This document shows positions 8,147 to 16,027 of a DNA stretch of 39,727 bases, in pieces. Position 1 is the first letter of the stretch. Each line of letters opens with the position of its first letter. Position numbers and translations under genes: made by a program. The notes beneath the pieces were generated by a model. It saw only the letters and a list, made by a program, of their open reading frames with translations. It had not been told where the DNA came from and searched no databases. Source of the DNA: an uncultured Dorea sp. (GTDB lineage Bacteria > Bacillota > Clostridia > Lachnospirales > Lachnospiraceae); contig CAMSTW010000029.1 of NCBI GenBank assembly GCA_947063855.1, positions 1 through 39,727 on the forward strand, given 5' to 3'.

Positions 8147-8533
8147 TCACGACAGGAAATCCTTTATCGTATTCAGCAGCGTCATCAGGATCGGAATGCT
8201 TAAAACCATCACCGCCAGCTTCCCGAATATCTCGATCTGCGCGGCAATCGTCTGATATCCGCCGTCCTTGCATATTCCAGCGGCAAATTCCGCGATATAA
8301 GTAATGCCCAGCATCTTGATCAGAGTCCCGATATATGCCTGATCCAGACGGATATACCTTCCGATCTCCTTCATGGCGCCGATCATCAGTTCCAGCCGTC
8401 CCAGTATGCTAAAGAAGATGATCAGACTCAGCACTACGCTGATGTATATCCCATACTCTGATTTTCCGCTTTTGAACTGTATCGCCAGGAGTGTCCCGGC
8501 GACTCCCATGATTCCGATCCGAAGCATGTCCAT
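8147..8533 (-). CDS. spoIIIAD: stage III sporulation protein AD
   Basis: A 128-residue SpoIIIAD homologue with about four membrane segments, part of the mother-cell SpoIIIA complex. The family-typical M-L-G-I-T-Y-I-A-E-F-A block (residues ~74-84) followed by A-G-I-C-K-D-G-G is present, as is the F-G-K-L-A-V-M-V-L-S-I-P helix. The start is the ATG at 8533 with GGAGG 10 nt upstream. It lies 20 nt behind spoIIIAC and ends just before the four-copy repeat spacer. Confidence 0.96.
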   Translation of the reverse strand: MDMLRIGIMGVAGTLLAIQFKSGKSEYGIYISVVLSLIIFFSILGRLELMIGAMKEIGRYIRLDQAYIGTLIKMLGITYIAEFAAGICKDGGYQTIAAQIEIFGKLAVMVLSIPILMTLLNTIKDFLS

Positions 8534-8553
8534 ATCTCTTCTCCCTCCTGCTC

Positions 8554-8748
8554 CTATAACGCAAACAATCTCTGTATGGATTCAAACAGATCATAGATAT
8601 AGGGTACGATCCAGAACAGCACCAGCAGAAGTCCTGCCAGGCTGGTCAGAAACGCCTGCTCCTCCCTTCCGCTGTGCTTCAGGACCTGGCTGAGTACAGA
8701 AACCAGGATTCCTACGGCCGCAATCTTGAATATCAAATTTACACTCAT
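8554..8748 (-). CDS. spoIIIAC: stage III sporulation protein AC
   Basis: A 64-residue membrane protein with two hydrophobic helices (residues ~5-22 and ~38-55) joined by a short polar loop containing H-S-G-R-E-E-Q-A, typical of SpoIIIAC, a small subunit of the SpoIIIA channel (Bacillus protein 68 residues). An ATG five codons upstream (8763) is rejected because the ribosome binding site GGAGG for the ATG at 8748 lies inside those codons. Confidence 0.95.
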   Translation of the reverse strand: MSVNLIFKIAAVGILVSVLSQVLKHSGREEQAFLTSLAGLLLVLFWIVPYIYDLFESIQRLFAL

Positions 8749-8809
8749 ATACACCTCCTCCATAACATCCGGATCACATATCCTGCAAAATTTCGCCAGA
8801 TATGATGCA

Positions 8810-8830
8810 GACAGTACACCATGTACTATC
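8810..8830 (-). other. small hairpin between spoIIIAB and spoIIIAC
   Basis: On the transcribed strand GATAGTACA pairs with TGTACTGTC around a 3-nt loop (9 pairs, one G-U). It is not followed by a T-run, so it is not a terminator. It lies in the 120-nt gap between spoIIIAB and spoIIIAC, otherwise empty apart from the spoIIIAC ribosome binding site; RNA processing or mRNA stability is possible. Confidence 0.55.
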
Positions 8831-8868
8831 GTGAAAACAGACCAGCGAAACGTATGGTTAATTCCTGG

Positions 8869-9390
8869 CTACAATAACAGGATTGAAACAAATATCCCGC
8901 TCATGATTCCCAGACAATGGCACAGCCTTATTTTACTTTGCATTTCCCTGCGCATCTCCTCCATGGCCAGTCCGATTTCCTCCTGATAGAGTTCCAGCGC
9001 CCTGGTCTGCAGCTTGACATCCGCGGCCCCCAGCTGACTGCCAAAGTCTGCGAGTCTCTCCACAGTCCTGCCTGAGAGTCCGGAATCCTTAAGATATTCC
9101 AGCGTCTGCTCCTCCCATATTCCGGCAAATGTACCGCCTCTTCGCTCCTCCATCTGACGGGACATGGCAAGAAGCCATTCTTTGTAAGGACTTCCCGCAG
9201 ACGTTCCAATCTTGTAAAATGCTTCTCCCAGGCAAGCTCTTGTATATTGAATCTCACTTTTTAACTGACAGATGATTCTCTGCAGATACCGCAGCTGCTC
9301 ATACCCGTGCCTGACCTTCTCTGCCGCCAATGCCCCGCCTGCCGACGCGGCGCCTATGACCATACACAATCCGATTATCTTTACCGTCAT
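8869..9390 (-). CDS. spoIIIAB: stage III sporulation protein AB
   Basis: A 173-residue SpoIIIAB homologue, with a hydrophobic helix at each end (residues ~3-22 and ~157-173) and a helical soluble core that resembles type II secretion GspF-like subunits. The start of the core, E-Q-L-R-Y-L-Q-R-I-I-C-Q-L-K-S-E-I-Q-Y, matches the family's conserved region. Its ATG overlaps the spoIIIAA stop codon by 4 nt (ATGA), which implies translational coupling with the ATPase. Confidence 0.96.
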   Translation of the reverse strand: MTVKIIGLCMVIGAASAGGALAAEKVRHGYEQLRYLQRIICQLKSEIQYTRACLGEAFYKIGTSAGSPYKEWLLAMSRQMEERRGGTFAGIWEEQTLEYLKDSGLSGRTVERLADFGSQLGAADVKLQTRALELYQEEIGLAMEEMRREMQSKIRLCHCLGIMSGIFVSILLL

Positions 9391-10334
9391 CCCGTCATCC
9401 TCTCCGCCTCACTGTACAGCAGGCTTCCCCGGCTGTCAAACACCCCCTCCACCTGCCCCGCATGGTCCTGGCAGCCAAGCAGAATATACCGTTCAAACTG
9501 TTTCTTTGCAACCATCTGGTCAAGAAGCGGTTTCCTTCTTAATTCTTCCATAGAATCCGCATGGACGGTGGCAAGCATCCGGCAGCCACAGTGCATGGCG
9601 TATTCGACAGCATGTACATCCTCCGTTGTCCCGATCTCATCCACCGCGATCACCTCCGGCCCCATGGACCGGATCAGCATCATCATCCCTTCGGCTTTTG
9701 GGCAGCAGTCCAGTATATCCGTACGGATTCCAAGCTGATTCTGCGCCGCCCCCATATAACATCCTCCGATCTCCGAGCGTTCATCCACCACTCCCACAGT
9801 CATCCCCCTCGTCCACCGGTTTCCGTCGGAAATCTGCCGGATCATATCCCGAAGGAGCGTTGTCTTGCCGCACCGCGGCGGTGATACCACCAGCGTATTG
9901 CACACCCTTTGTCCATCAATGATATAGGGGAATATCTGATCCGCGCATCCTGTCACCTCATGGGACATTCTAAGGTTAACAGATGAAATATATCTCAGAT
10001 TCCGGACTCTTCCATCCTCAACAATCGCCTGTCCTGCCATCCCCACTCTGTGCCCTCCTTCAATCGTGATGAATCCCTGTCTCATCTCCTGTTCGTAAGC
10101 ATACAGGGAATAATTGCTGACATACTCAAGCATCTCTCTGATATCTTCTCTGGTGACGATATACGGCCCGTCCCGCTGATTCCGGATGATCCGTTCCTCT
10201 CCCCCGTAGATGAGTAATAAAGGTTTATCTGTCCGCAGACGTATCTCCTGAAGCTTCGCATACCTAAGCGCTTCCTTCTCAAGCAATGCCCGCACACCCT
10301 TGGGCAGGACACGCAGAATTCTTTCTTTTTGCAT
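9387..10334 (-). CDS. spoIIIAA: stage III sporulation protein AA (ATPase)
   Basis: A ~315-residue secretion-type ATPase that powers the SpoIIIA-SpoIIQ channel from the mother-cell side. The Walker A motif S-P-P-R-C-G-K-T-T is at about residues 151-159 and the Walker B V-I-A-V-D-E-I-G at about 228-235; the A-T-V-H-A-D motif follows near 255, as in GspE/VirB11-like enzymes. The ATG at 10334 is chosen over the one at 10340 because GAGGTGG is 6 nt upstream of the former and nearly touches the latter. It is the first gene of spoIIIAA-AH and is preceded by a sequence resembling a sigma-E promoter. Confidence 0.97.
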   Translation of the reverse strand: MQKERILRVLPKGVRALLEKEALRYAKLQEIRLRTDKPLLLIYGGEERIIRNQRDGPYIVTREDIREMLEYVSNYSLYAYEQEMRQGFITIEGGHRVGMAGQAIVEDGRVRNLRYISSVNLRMSHEVTGCADQIFPYIIDGQRVCNTLVVSPPRCGKTTLLRDMIRQISDGNRWTRGMTVGVVDERSEIGGCYMGAAQNQLGIRTDILDCCPKAEGMMMLIRSMGPEVIAVDEIGTTEDVHAVEYAMHCGCRMLATVHADSMEELRRKPLLDQMVAKKQFERYILLGCQDHAGQVEGVFDSRGSLLYSEAERMTG

Positions 10335-10355
10335 CTTCATCCACCTCTTTATCTC

Positions 10356-10383
10356 AATATATGTACGAGCTTTCTATTTATGC
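10356..10383 (-). promoter_or_regulatory. putative sigma-E promoter of the spoIIIA operon
   Basis: Minus strand GCATAAA, 13-nt spacer, CATATATT. The -10 element fits the sigma-E pattern CATAnnnT and the -35 fits K-M-A-T-A. The start point would lie just upstream of the GAGGTGG ribosome binding site. This agrees with the known sigma-E control of spoIIIA in other spore formers. Confidence 0.6.
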
Positions 10384-10458
10384 AGACTTTTTGGAGCAGA
10401 GATTTGAAAGATACTCTTCATATCCTGTCCAGCTGAAGCATATGGCCGCCGGACATAC

Positions 10459-10484
10459 AAAAAGGACGCGGCAAAACCGCGTCC
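10459..10484 (-). terminator. terminator of pnp
   Basis: Minus strand GGACGCGG/CCGCGTCC perfect 8-bp stem, 5-nt loop, then TTTTT. It begins ~20 nt after the pnp stop codon. Confidence 0.95.
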
Positions 10485-10505
10485 TCTGCTGCTAACTCTA
10501 TTCTC

Positions 10506-12593
10506 TTATTCCGCCACGTCCTTCATACTGAACGACATGCGTCCCATCTTATCCTTTCCAAGACATACGACCTTCACCATATCTCCCAGGGTCAGTACAT
10601 CCTCTACCTGCCTGATCCTCTCCTTGGAAATCTTGGAGATGTGCACCATCCCTTCCTTGCCCGGCGCAAACTCTACGAATGCCCCGAACTCCTTGATGCT
10701 TACTACCTTTCCTTCCAGAACCTGTCCGGCCTCAAAATCCGTAACGATGATATAGATCAGCTTCTGCGCTTCTTCCATGCTCTTCGCATCCGTGCCGCAG
10801 ATAGATACGGAACCGTCGTCCTCGATATCAATCTTCACTCCGGTCTGGTCAATGATCGCGTTGATCGTCTTACCCCTCTGTCCGACTACATCGCCGATCT
10901 TCTGCGGGTCGATCTGCATCTGGATAATCTTCGGCGCATATGGTCCAACCTCCGGTCTAGGCTCCTTAATCGCCTCTGCCATGACCTCATCCAATATATA
11001 GGTTCTTGCCTTCTTCGTAGCGGCAATCGCTTCCTCGATGATCGGCCTCGTCAGTCCATGGATCTTGATATCCATCTGAATCGCCGTGATACCCTTGTGG
11101 GTTCCCGCAACCTTAAAGTCCATATCGCCAAAGAAATCCTCAAGCCCCTGGATATCGGTAAGCACCAGATAGTCATCATCCGTCTCACCTGTTACCAGTC
11201 CTGCAGAGATTCCAGCAACCGCCGCCTTGATCGGTACGCCCGCCGTCATAAGCGACATGGACGACGCACAGATACTTGCCTGAGAAGTCGAACCGTTGGA
11301 TTCGAAGGTCTCCGATACGGTACGGATCGCATACGGGAACTCTGACTCCGACGGAAGCACCGGAACCAGCGCCCTCTCTGCCAGCGCACCATGTCCGATC
11401 TCACGGCGTCCCGGACCTCTTGACGGCCTGGTCTCGCCTACGGAATAGGACGGGAAGTTATAATGATGCATATAACGCTTGGAGGTCTCTGCCTCGTCAA
11501 GCCCGTCAAGCCTCTGTGCCTCTGCAAGAGGAGCCAGTGTGGTCACCGTACAGATCTGCGTCTGCCCACGTGTAAACATGGCGGAACCATGTACTCTTGG
11601 AATCAGGTCAATCTCTGCCGCAAGCGGCCTGATCTGGTCGATGGCCCTTCCGTCCGGACGCTTGTGATCCTTAAGGATCATCTTGCGGACCGTCTTCTTC
11701 TGATACTGGTATACCGCCTCGCCAAGCACTGCGAGCCACTCTTCCTTCTCCGCAAACGCCTCCTCAAGCTTCCCGGTAATCTGACGGATATTCTCCTCTC
11801 TCACCTGCTTCTCATCTGTAAATACAGCTTCTTCCATCGCCTCAGGAGGTACAATCTCCCTGATCGCGTCGAATAATTCTTCCGGCACTGCGCAGCTCTC
11901 ATAGGAATGCTTCTGCTTCCCGCACTCGGCGATGATCGTCTCGATAAAGGCAATCACCTTCTGGTTCATCTCATGGGCCGCGAAGATAGCGTCGATCATC
12001 CGGTCTTCCGGAACCTCATTGGCTCCGGCCTCGATCATAATGACCTTCTCCTTTGTAGAAGCCACCGTCAGCGCCAGATCGGAAACCTCCTTCTGCGCCG
12101 CCGTAGGGTTGAATACAAACTCTCCGTCAACCAGTCCCACCTGTGTGGTAGAGATCGGTCCGTCAAAAGGAATATCGGAGATACTGGTGGCAATCGCGGC
12201 TCCAAGCATCGCCGTAAGCTCCGGGGAACAATCCTGATCCACAGACAGTACCAGATTCTCAAGCGTCACGTCATTCCGGTAATCCTTGGGGAACAGGGGC
12301 CGCATCGGCCGGTCGATGACACGGCAGGTCAGGATCGCATTCTCCGAAGCCTTACCCTCTCTCTTGTTGAAGCCTCCCGGTATCTTTCCTACGGAATACA
12401 GACGCTCGTTATACTCCACACTCAAAGGGAAGAAATCAATCCCCTCCCTTGGCTTCTCGGAAGCCGTAGCCGTACACAGCACGGTGGTCTCGCCGTAATG
12501 CATCAATACGGCGCCGTTCGCCTGCTTCGCCACTCTGTCAACATCTACGCAGAGCGGTCTTCCTGCTAATTCCATCTCAAATTTCTTATACAT
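10506..12593 (-). CDS. pnp: polyribonucleotide nucleotidyltransferase (PNPase)
   Basis: A 695-residue PNPase, the trimeric 3'-5' phosphorolytic exoribonuclease of RNA turnover, of usual length. Two RNase PH-like domains are visible: the first begins with the G-R-P-L-C-V-D...G-E-T-T-V-L-C-T-A-T pattern and the second, after ~residue 310, with D-G-R-A-I-D-Q-I-R-P...F-T-R-G-Q-T-Q. A KH domain with GxxG as GQRG (~residue 560) and a C-terminal S1 domain (~615-690) follow. The gene has its own extended -10 promoter, a long stem-loop leader suggestive of autoregulation, and its own terminator, so it is separate from rpsO upstream although the rpsO-pnp order is the conserved one. Confidence 0.98.
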   Translation of the reverse strand: MYKKFEMELAGRPLCVDVDRVAKQANGAVLMHYGETTVLCTATASEKPREGIDFFPLSVEYNERLYSVGKIPGGFNKREGKASENAILTCRVIDRPMRPLFPKDYRNDVTLENLVLSVDQDCSPELTAMLGAAIATSISDIPFDGPISTTQVGLVDGEFVFNPTAAQKEVSDLALTVASTKEKVIMIEAGANEVPEDRMIDAIFAAHEMNQKVIAFIETIIAECGKQKHSYESCAVPEELFDAIREIVPPEAMEEAVFTDEKQVREENIRQITGKLEEAFAEKEEWLAVLGEAVYQYQKKTVRKMILKDHKRPDGRAIDQIRPLAAEIDLIPRVHGSAMFTRGQTQICTVTTLAPLAEAQRLDGLDEAETSKRYMHHYNFPSYSVGETRPSRGPGRREIGHGALAERALVPVLPSESEFPYAIRTVSETFESNGSTSQASICASSMSLMTAGVPIKAAVAGISAGLVTGETDDDYLVLTDIQGLEDFFGDMDFKVAGTHKGITAIQMDIKIHGLTRPIIEEAIAATKKARTYILDEVMAEAIKEPRPEVGPYAPKIIQMQIDPQKIGDVVGQRGKTINAIIDQTGVKIDIEDDGSVSICGTDAKSMEEAQKLIYIIVTDFEAGQVLEGKVVSIKEFGAFVEFAPGKEGMVHISKISKERIRQVEDVLTLGDMVKVVCLGKDKMGRMSFSMKDVAE

Positions 12594-12622
12594 ATTCTTC
12601 TCCTTTTATTCAGATATTTTCT

Positions 12623-12724
12623 GTGGGCAGGAGCTGCCGAAACTACTGAAAAACATACTTTCCTGACGGACTGAAAACAGAAAATATGCTTTTCAGTGGT
12701 CTCGGGCCAGATTCACCTACCCAC
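12623..12724 (-). promoter_or_regulatory. long stem-loop in the pnp leader
   Basis: In the 5' leader of pnp, 12637-12657 and 12685-12705 are complementary over 21 positions with a single mismatch and two G-U pairs; 12623-12627 and 12720-12724 (GTGGG/CCCAC) form an outer stem, and short inner pairs continue toward the loop. There is no T-run, so this is not a terminator. Leader stem-loops cut by RNase III and then degraded by PNPase itself are known in E. coli; the same type of autoregulation is an inference here. Confidence 0.75.
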
Positions 12725-12734
12725 AACCTTACCT

Positions 12735-12743
12735 ATTATAGCA
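12735..12743 (-). promoter_or_regulatory. extended -10 promoter of pnp
   Basis: Minus strand TGCTATAAT, an extended -10 element; the -35 region is poor. The predicted transcript begins immediately upstream of the long stem-loop. Confidence 0.7.
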
Positions 12744-12792
12744 CACAAACTGCCAATCTTCCACTACAAAAAGATAAATTTTTTCTGCACTG

Positions 12793-12831
12793 AAAAAGGG
12801 ACGCAGTAAGCTTCCTGCTCCACTGTGTCCC
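12793..12831 (-). terminator. terminator of rpsO
   Basis: Minus strand GGGACACAGT pairs with ACTGCGTCCC (one mismatch), with an inner AGC/GCT stem, followed by TTTTT. It starts 8 nt after the rpsO stop codon. Confidence 0.9.
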
Positions 12832-12838
12832 TGTCTTA

Positions 12839-13105
12839 TTACTTTCTCAGTCCTAATCTCTCGATCAGCGTACGGTATCTCTCGATATCCGTCTTCTTAA
12901 GATATGCAAGCAGACCCCTTCTCTGTCCTACCATCTTCAGAAGTCCTCTTCTGGAATGGTGATCCTTGGGATTGTTCTTGAAATGCTCTGTCAGGTCGTT
13001 GATCCTTGCTGTGAGGATCGCAATCTGTACCTCCGGTGAACCTGTGTCTCCGGCTGTTCTTCCATAATCTGCTACAATCTGTTCCTTCTGTTCCTTTGAA
13101 ATCAT
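12839..13105 (-). CDS. rpsO: 30S ribosomal protein uS15
   Basis: An 88-residue uS15, the usual length; it binds the central domain of 16S rRNA early in 30S assembly. The sequence carries the conserved [22 protein letters not shown] segment and [16 protein letters not shown]. In-frame codons further upstream (to 13162) are rejected because AAGGAGG lies 6-7 nt before the ATG at 13105. It has its own sigma-A promoter and terminator, with a leader of ~200 nt that is long enough for the autoregulatory structures known for rpsO. Confidence 0.98.
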   Translation of the reverse strand: MISKEQKEQIVADYGRTAGDTGSPEVQIAILTARINDLTEHFKNNPKDHHSRRGLLKMVGQRRGLLAYLKKTDIERYRTLIERLGLRK

Positions 13106-13300
13106 GTTCTGTTCCTCCTTATACTTGTTATGCGCCATCCAAAGCGGGCTCTCATACGCCATACCACGGTCTTCCTGATCCCTGTCTCATGAATATGGTA
13201 CGGCCGCTTCACCGCCGCAATCCTCTGGATATGCATACTTACTAACGCCTGATATTAAGTAATGGTTGGAGTCTCCATTTACCGAACACCGGCTTCTACA
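13106..13300 (-). promoter_or_regulatory. long untranslated leader of rpsO, possible S15-binding leader
   Basis: About 195 nt separate the predicted transcription start from the rpsO start codon. The region contains several short inverted repeats (for example AATGG...CCATT near 13255-13280 and CCATA...TATGG between ~13150 and 13200). uS15 represses its own mRNA through leader structures in several bacterial groups, but the structures are not conserved between groups, so I can only suggest this by position and length. Confidence 0.4.
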
Positions 13301-13307
13301 CCGTGAC

Positions 13308-13336
13308 AGTATAACATACTATCTGATATATGTAAA
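13308..13336 (-). promoter_or_regulatory. sigma-A promoter of rpsO
   Basis: Minus strand TTTACA, 17-nt spacer, TATACT, located between the nptA stop and the rpsO leader. Confidence 0.88.
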
Positions 13337-13352
13337 GAGAATTTTCTGCCGC

Positions 13353-15008
13353 CTACTCGTCGTCGTCATCTTCCACCGCAGCCGCCGGTTCCGGCTCCAG
13401 GATAGCAAACGCAATATTGGTCGCATGGTCGCCCACACGTTCCAGGCCCGATACGGTATCCGAGAACATCATCCCTGCCTCCGGCGTACACTTATTCTTT
13501 GTAAGACGCTTTACATGCGCGTTCTGCAGCTTCTTCTCCATCGCGTCAATCTCATCCTCCAGCTGAAGGATCTCCCGCATATGCTCATAATTCCGGTTTC
13601 TGAACATCTCAAGGGAATATTCCAGAATCTTCACCGCTTTGTCGTTCATCTCCCTTAACTGGCGCATCGCTTTCTCGCTGAATTCCACGTTATGCTCTAT
13701 CCGGGACTTTGCGGAATCCGCGAAATTCTCCGCATGGTCCCCGATACGCTCGATATCATTGACGACATGGAACAATCCCCCGATCAGTCTCTCATCCGCC
13801 AGCGGAAGTACCAGTGCGTTCGCCTGAACCAGATAATCTGTGATCTTACGGCTCATGAAGTCTATATACTCCTCCCGCTTGTAGATCTCTTCAATCTTCT
13901 CTTCATCAGGGGCGCACAGAACATCCATGGAAGCCTGCAGATTCTGCATCGCGACCTTACCCATATGCACAATCTCCCGGATTCCGTCGAGCACTGCCGT
14001 TGTCGACGACAGTATCTTCCCGCTTCCGATAAAGAGAAGCTCATAAGCATCCTCCTGTGTCTTGTCCTCACCAGGAACGATTCTGTAGGTTGCCTTCACG
14101 ATCCAGCCCATGAACGGGAACAGTATCGCGACCTCGAAGATCTTCATCAGGGAGTGTACGTTCGCAACCGATCTCGCAAGATCGCCTCCTGATATATACA
14201 GCATCATATCCGTGAACGGCCGAAGCGCGATCAGCAGAATCACAAGCATAATCGCCGAACCAATCACGTTAAAGAGGAAATGTATCAGCGCCGCCCTCTT
14301 GGCGTCCTTATTTCCACTGAGACTCGCGACAAGCGCCGACACACAGGCTCCCATATTACATCCCAGAATCATGAACGGACAGATTGCAAATTCCAGAAGC
14401 CCCTGGGATACCATCAGCAGTATGATACCCACCGTGGCGGACGAGCTCTGCAATACCGCCGTAATCACAAGCCCTGTCAGTATCGCTGCAATGGGATTGG
14501 TCAGTGACGCAAGGAAATTCAGTATCTGCGGAGAGTCCTTGACAGCCTTCATGCTGTCCCCCATGATACTGAGTCCCATAAACAGGATACCAAATCCCAG
14601 GATAACTTCCCCGATCTTCTTGATGCTCTGCTTCTTACAGAACATTACCATAACAACTCCGATGATTACTACCAGCGGAGCGACATCCGACAGATTGAAC
14701 GCAATCAGCTGTCCGGTTATCGTCGTACCGATATTGGCTCCCAGGATCACTCCTGATGCCTGCATCAGATTCATAAGCCCTGAATTCACAAAACTGACGA
14801 CCATCACAGTTGTCGCATTGGAAGACTGGATGATCGCGGTAAATATAATACCCACCAGCATACCGATAAACCGGTTCTTGGTAAAAAACTCCAGTATACT
14901 GCGCATCTTGGCGCCGGCCGCCTTCTCAAGACCTTCGCTCATCAGCTTCATGCCATATAAGAAAAAGCCCAGTCCCCCCAGCAGCATAAATATTGTCGTG
15001 ATCCTCAT
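13353..15008 (-). CDS. Na/Pi cotransporter family protein with PhoU-like domain
   Basis: A 551-residue NptA/PNaS-type sodium-phosphate symporter. The inverted-repeat membrane core carries the signature QSSNATT at residues 61-67 with GANIGTT at 90-96, and its second half repeats QSSSAT at ~187-192 with GCNMGA near 216-221. About nine hydrophobic segments cover residues 1-310; a helical PhoU-like cytoplasmic domain (~340-535, with two D-x-E-R-I/V-G-D-H-A-x-N motifs) follows, and the end is acidic. Its ribosome binding site AAAGGAG overlaps the ribF stop codon, 12 nt before the start, so it is probably the last gene of the rimP-ribF operon. Phosphate uptake or export cannot be told apart from sequence. 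Confidence 0.93.
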   Translation of the reverse strand: MRITTIFMLLGGLGFFLYGMKLMSEGLEKAAGAKMRSILEFFTKNRFIGMLVGIIFTAIIQSSNATTVMVVSFVNSGLMNLMQASGVILGANIGTTITGQLIAFNLSDVAPLVVIIGVVMVMFCKKQSIKKIGEVILGFGILFMGLSIMGDSMKAVKDSPQILNFLASLTNPIAAILTGLVITAVLQSSSATVGIILLMVSQGLLEFAICPFMILGCNMGACVSALVASLSGNKDAKRAALIHFLFNVIGSAIMLVILLIALRPFTDMMLYISGGDLARSVANVHSLMKIFEVAILFPFMGWIVKATYRIVPGEDKTQEDAYELLFIGSGKILSSTTAVLDGIREIVHMGKVAMQNLQASMDVLCAPDEEKIEEIYKREEYIDFMSRKITDYLVQANALVLPLADERLIGGLFHVVNDIERIGDHAENFADSAKSRIEHNVEFSEKAMRQLREMNDKAVKILEYSLEMFRNRNYEHMREILQLEDEIDAMEKKLQNAHVKRLTKNKCTPEAGMMFSDTVSGLERVGDHATNIAFAILEPEPAAAVEDDDDE

Positions 15009-15020
15009 TCGTACTCTCCT

Positions 15021-15947
15021 TTACTCATCAACTCCAAAGAAACGTCTCCCGTATTCGATATCCTGATCAATGCAGGCCTTAAGCTGACCGACACTGTCAA
15101 ACTTCTGTTCCGGCCGCCGGAATTCACACAGCCTGACCGACACGGTCTTCCCGTACGCGTCGCCGTCATAACCAAACAAGAAGCTCTCGATCAGCACCCG
15201 CTCTTCTTCGCTCACCGTCGGCTTCACTCCCACATTCGAGATGGCCGGATACCAGCGGCCGGATACCAGTACCTCGCTGGCATACACCCCGCGCGGGGGA
15301 AGAAGCTTCTCTTTGGGCCACGCTACATTGAAGGTGGGAAATCCCAGCGTCCTTCCAAGCTTTCTCCCATGCTCCACCTTCCCGGTGATTCCATAGGCAT
15401 ATCCCAGAAGTCTTGCCGCAAGAAGCACATCCCCCTGCCTGAGAACTTCCTTGATATAGCTGCTGCTGATCACGCGTCCGCCGTATCTCTCCTTCTCTAT
15501 GACAATCAGCCGGTATCCATATTCCTTCTCATATTCCTTAAGCATATGGATATCTCCCTGCTTCTCATATCCAAACTGGAAATCCGTTCCCACCACAACA
15601 TATCTTGCATGGAATAACCCTCTGATAATGTCCCTGATAAATTCCTCTGCACGGATCCGGCTGAACGTCTGGTCAAACGGCCATTCCAGCAGAACATCCG
15701 CCTTTCCTTCAAGATACGAGCGTCTCTCGTAGCCGTTCATCAGCATCCGGACCGTCCGGCCCGTATCCGCCCACAGAGGGCGCATGTCGAACGCGCACAC
15801 GATACTGTTGATTCCTTCTTTACTGCCAAGCTCCTGCACCTTCTCCACCAGCTTCTGGTGTCCCCTGTGCAAACCGTCAAATTTGCCGAAGGTAACTGCT
15901 GATTCTTTGCTTCCCTCATAATCATCCGGCCTGTTGATATATCGCAT
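15021..15947 (-). CDS. ribF: bifunctional riboflavin kinase/FAD synthetase
   Basis: A 308-residue RibF, which makes FMN and then FAD from riboflavin and ATP. The N-terminal adenylyltransferase domain shows G-K-F-D-G-L-H-R-G-H at residues 21-30 (the HxGH nucleotidyltransferase motif) and the S-S-S-Y-I-K-E motif at 161-167. The C-terminal flavokinase domain begins near 185 with G-R-T-L-G-F-P-T-F at 198-206, followed by P-P-R-G-V-Y-A. GAGGG lies upstream of the ATG at 15947. It follows truB after 80 nt, the conserved truB-ribF order, and is itself followed at once by nptA. Confidence 0.97.
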   Translation of the reverse strand: MRYINRPDDYEGSKESAVTFGKFDGLHRGHQKLVEKVQELGSKEGINSIVCAFDMRPLWADTGRTVRMLMNGYERRSYLEGKADVLLEWPFDQTFSRIRAEEFIRDIIRGLFHARYVVVGTDFQFGYEKQGDIHMLKEYEKEYGYRLIVIEKERYGGRVISSSYIKEVLRQGDVLLAARLLGYAYGITGKVEHGRKLGRTLGFPTFNVAWPKEKLLPPRGVYASEVLVSGRWYPAISNVGVKPTVSEEERVLIESFLFGYDGDAYGKTVSVRLCEFRRPEQKFDSVGQLKACIDQDIEYGRRFFGVDE

Positions 15948-16027
15948 ATTCTTCCCTCTACCTCTACCTTTTCCCCGTCCTGTTCATAACTGCCCCGCCT
16001 GATTTTCTGCATATCCAAAAGCCATAG

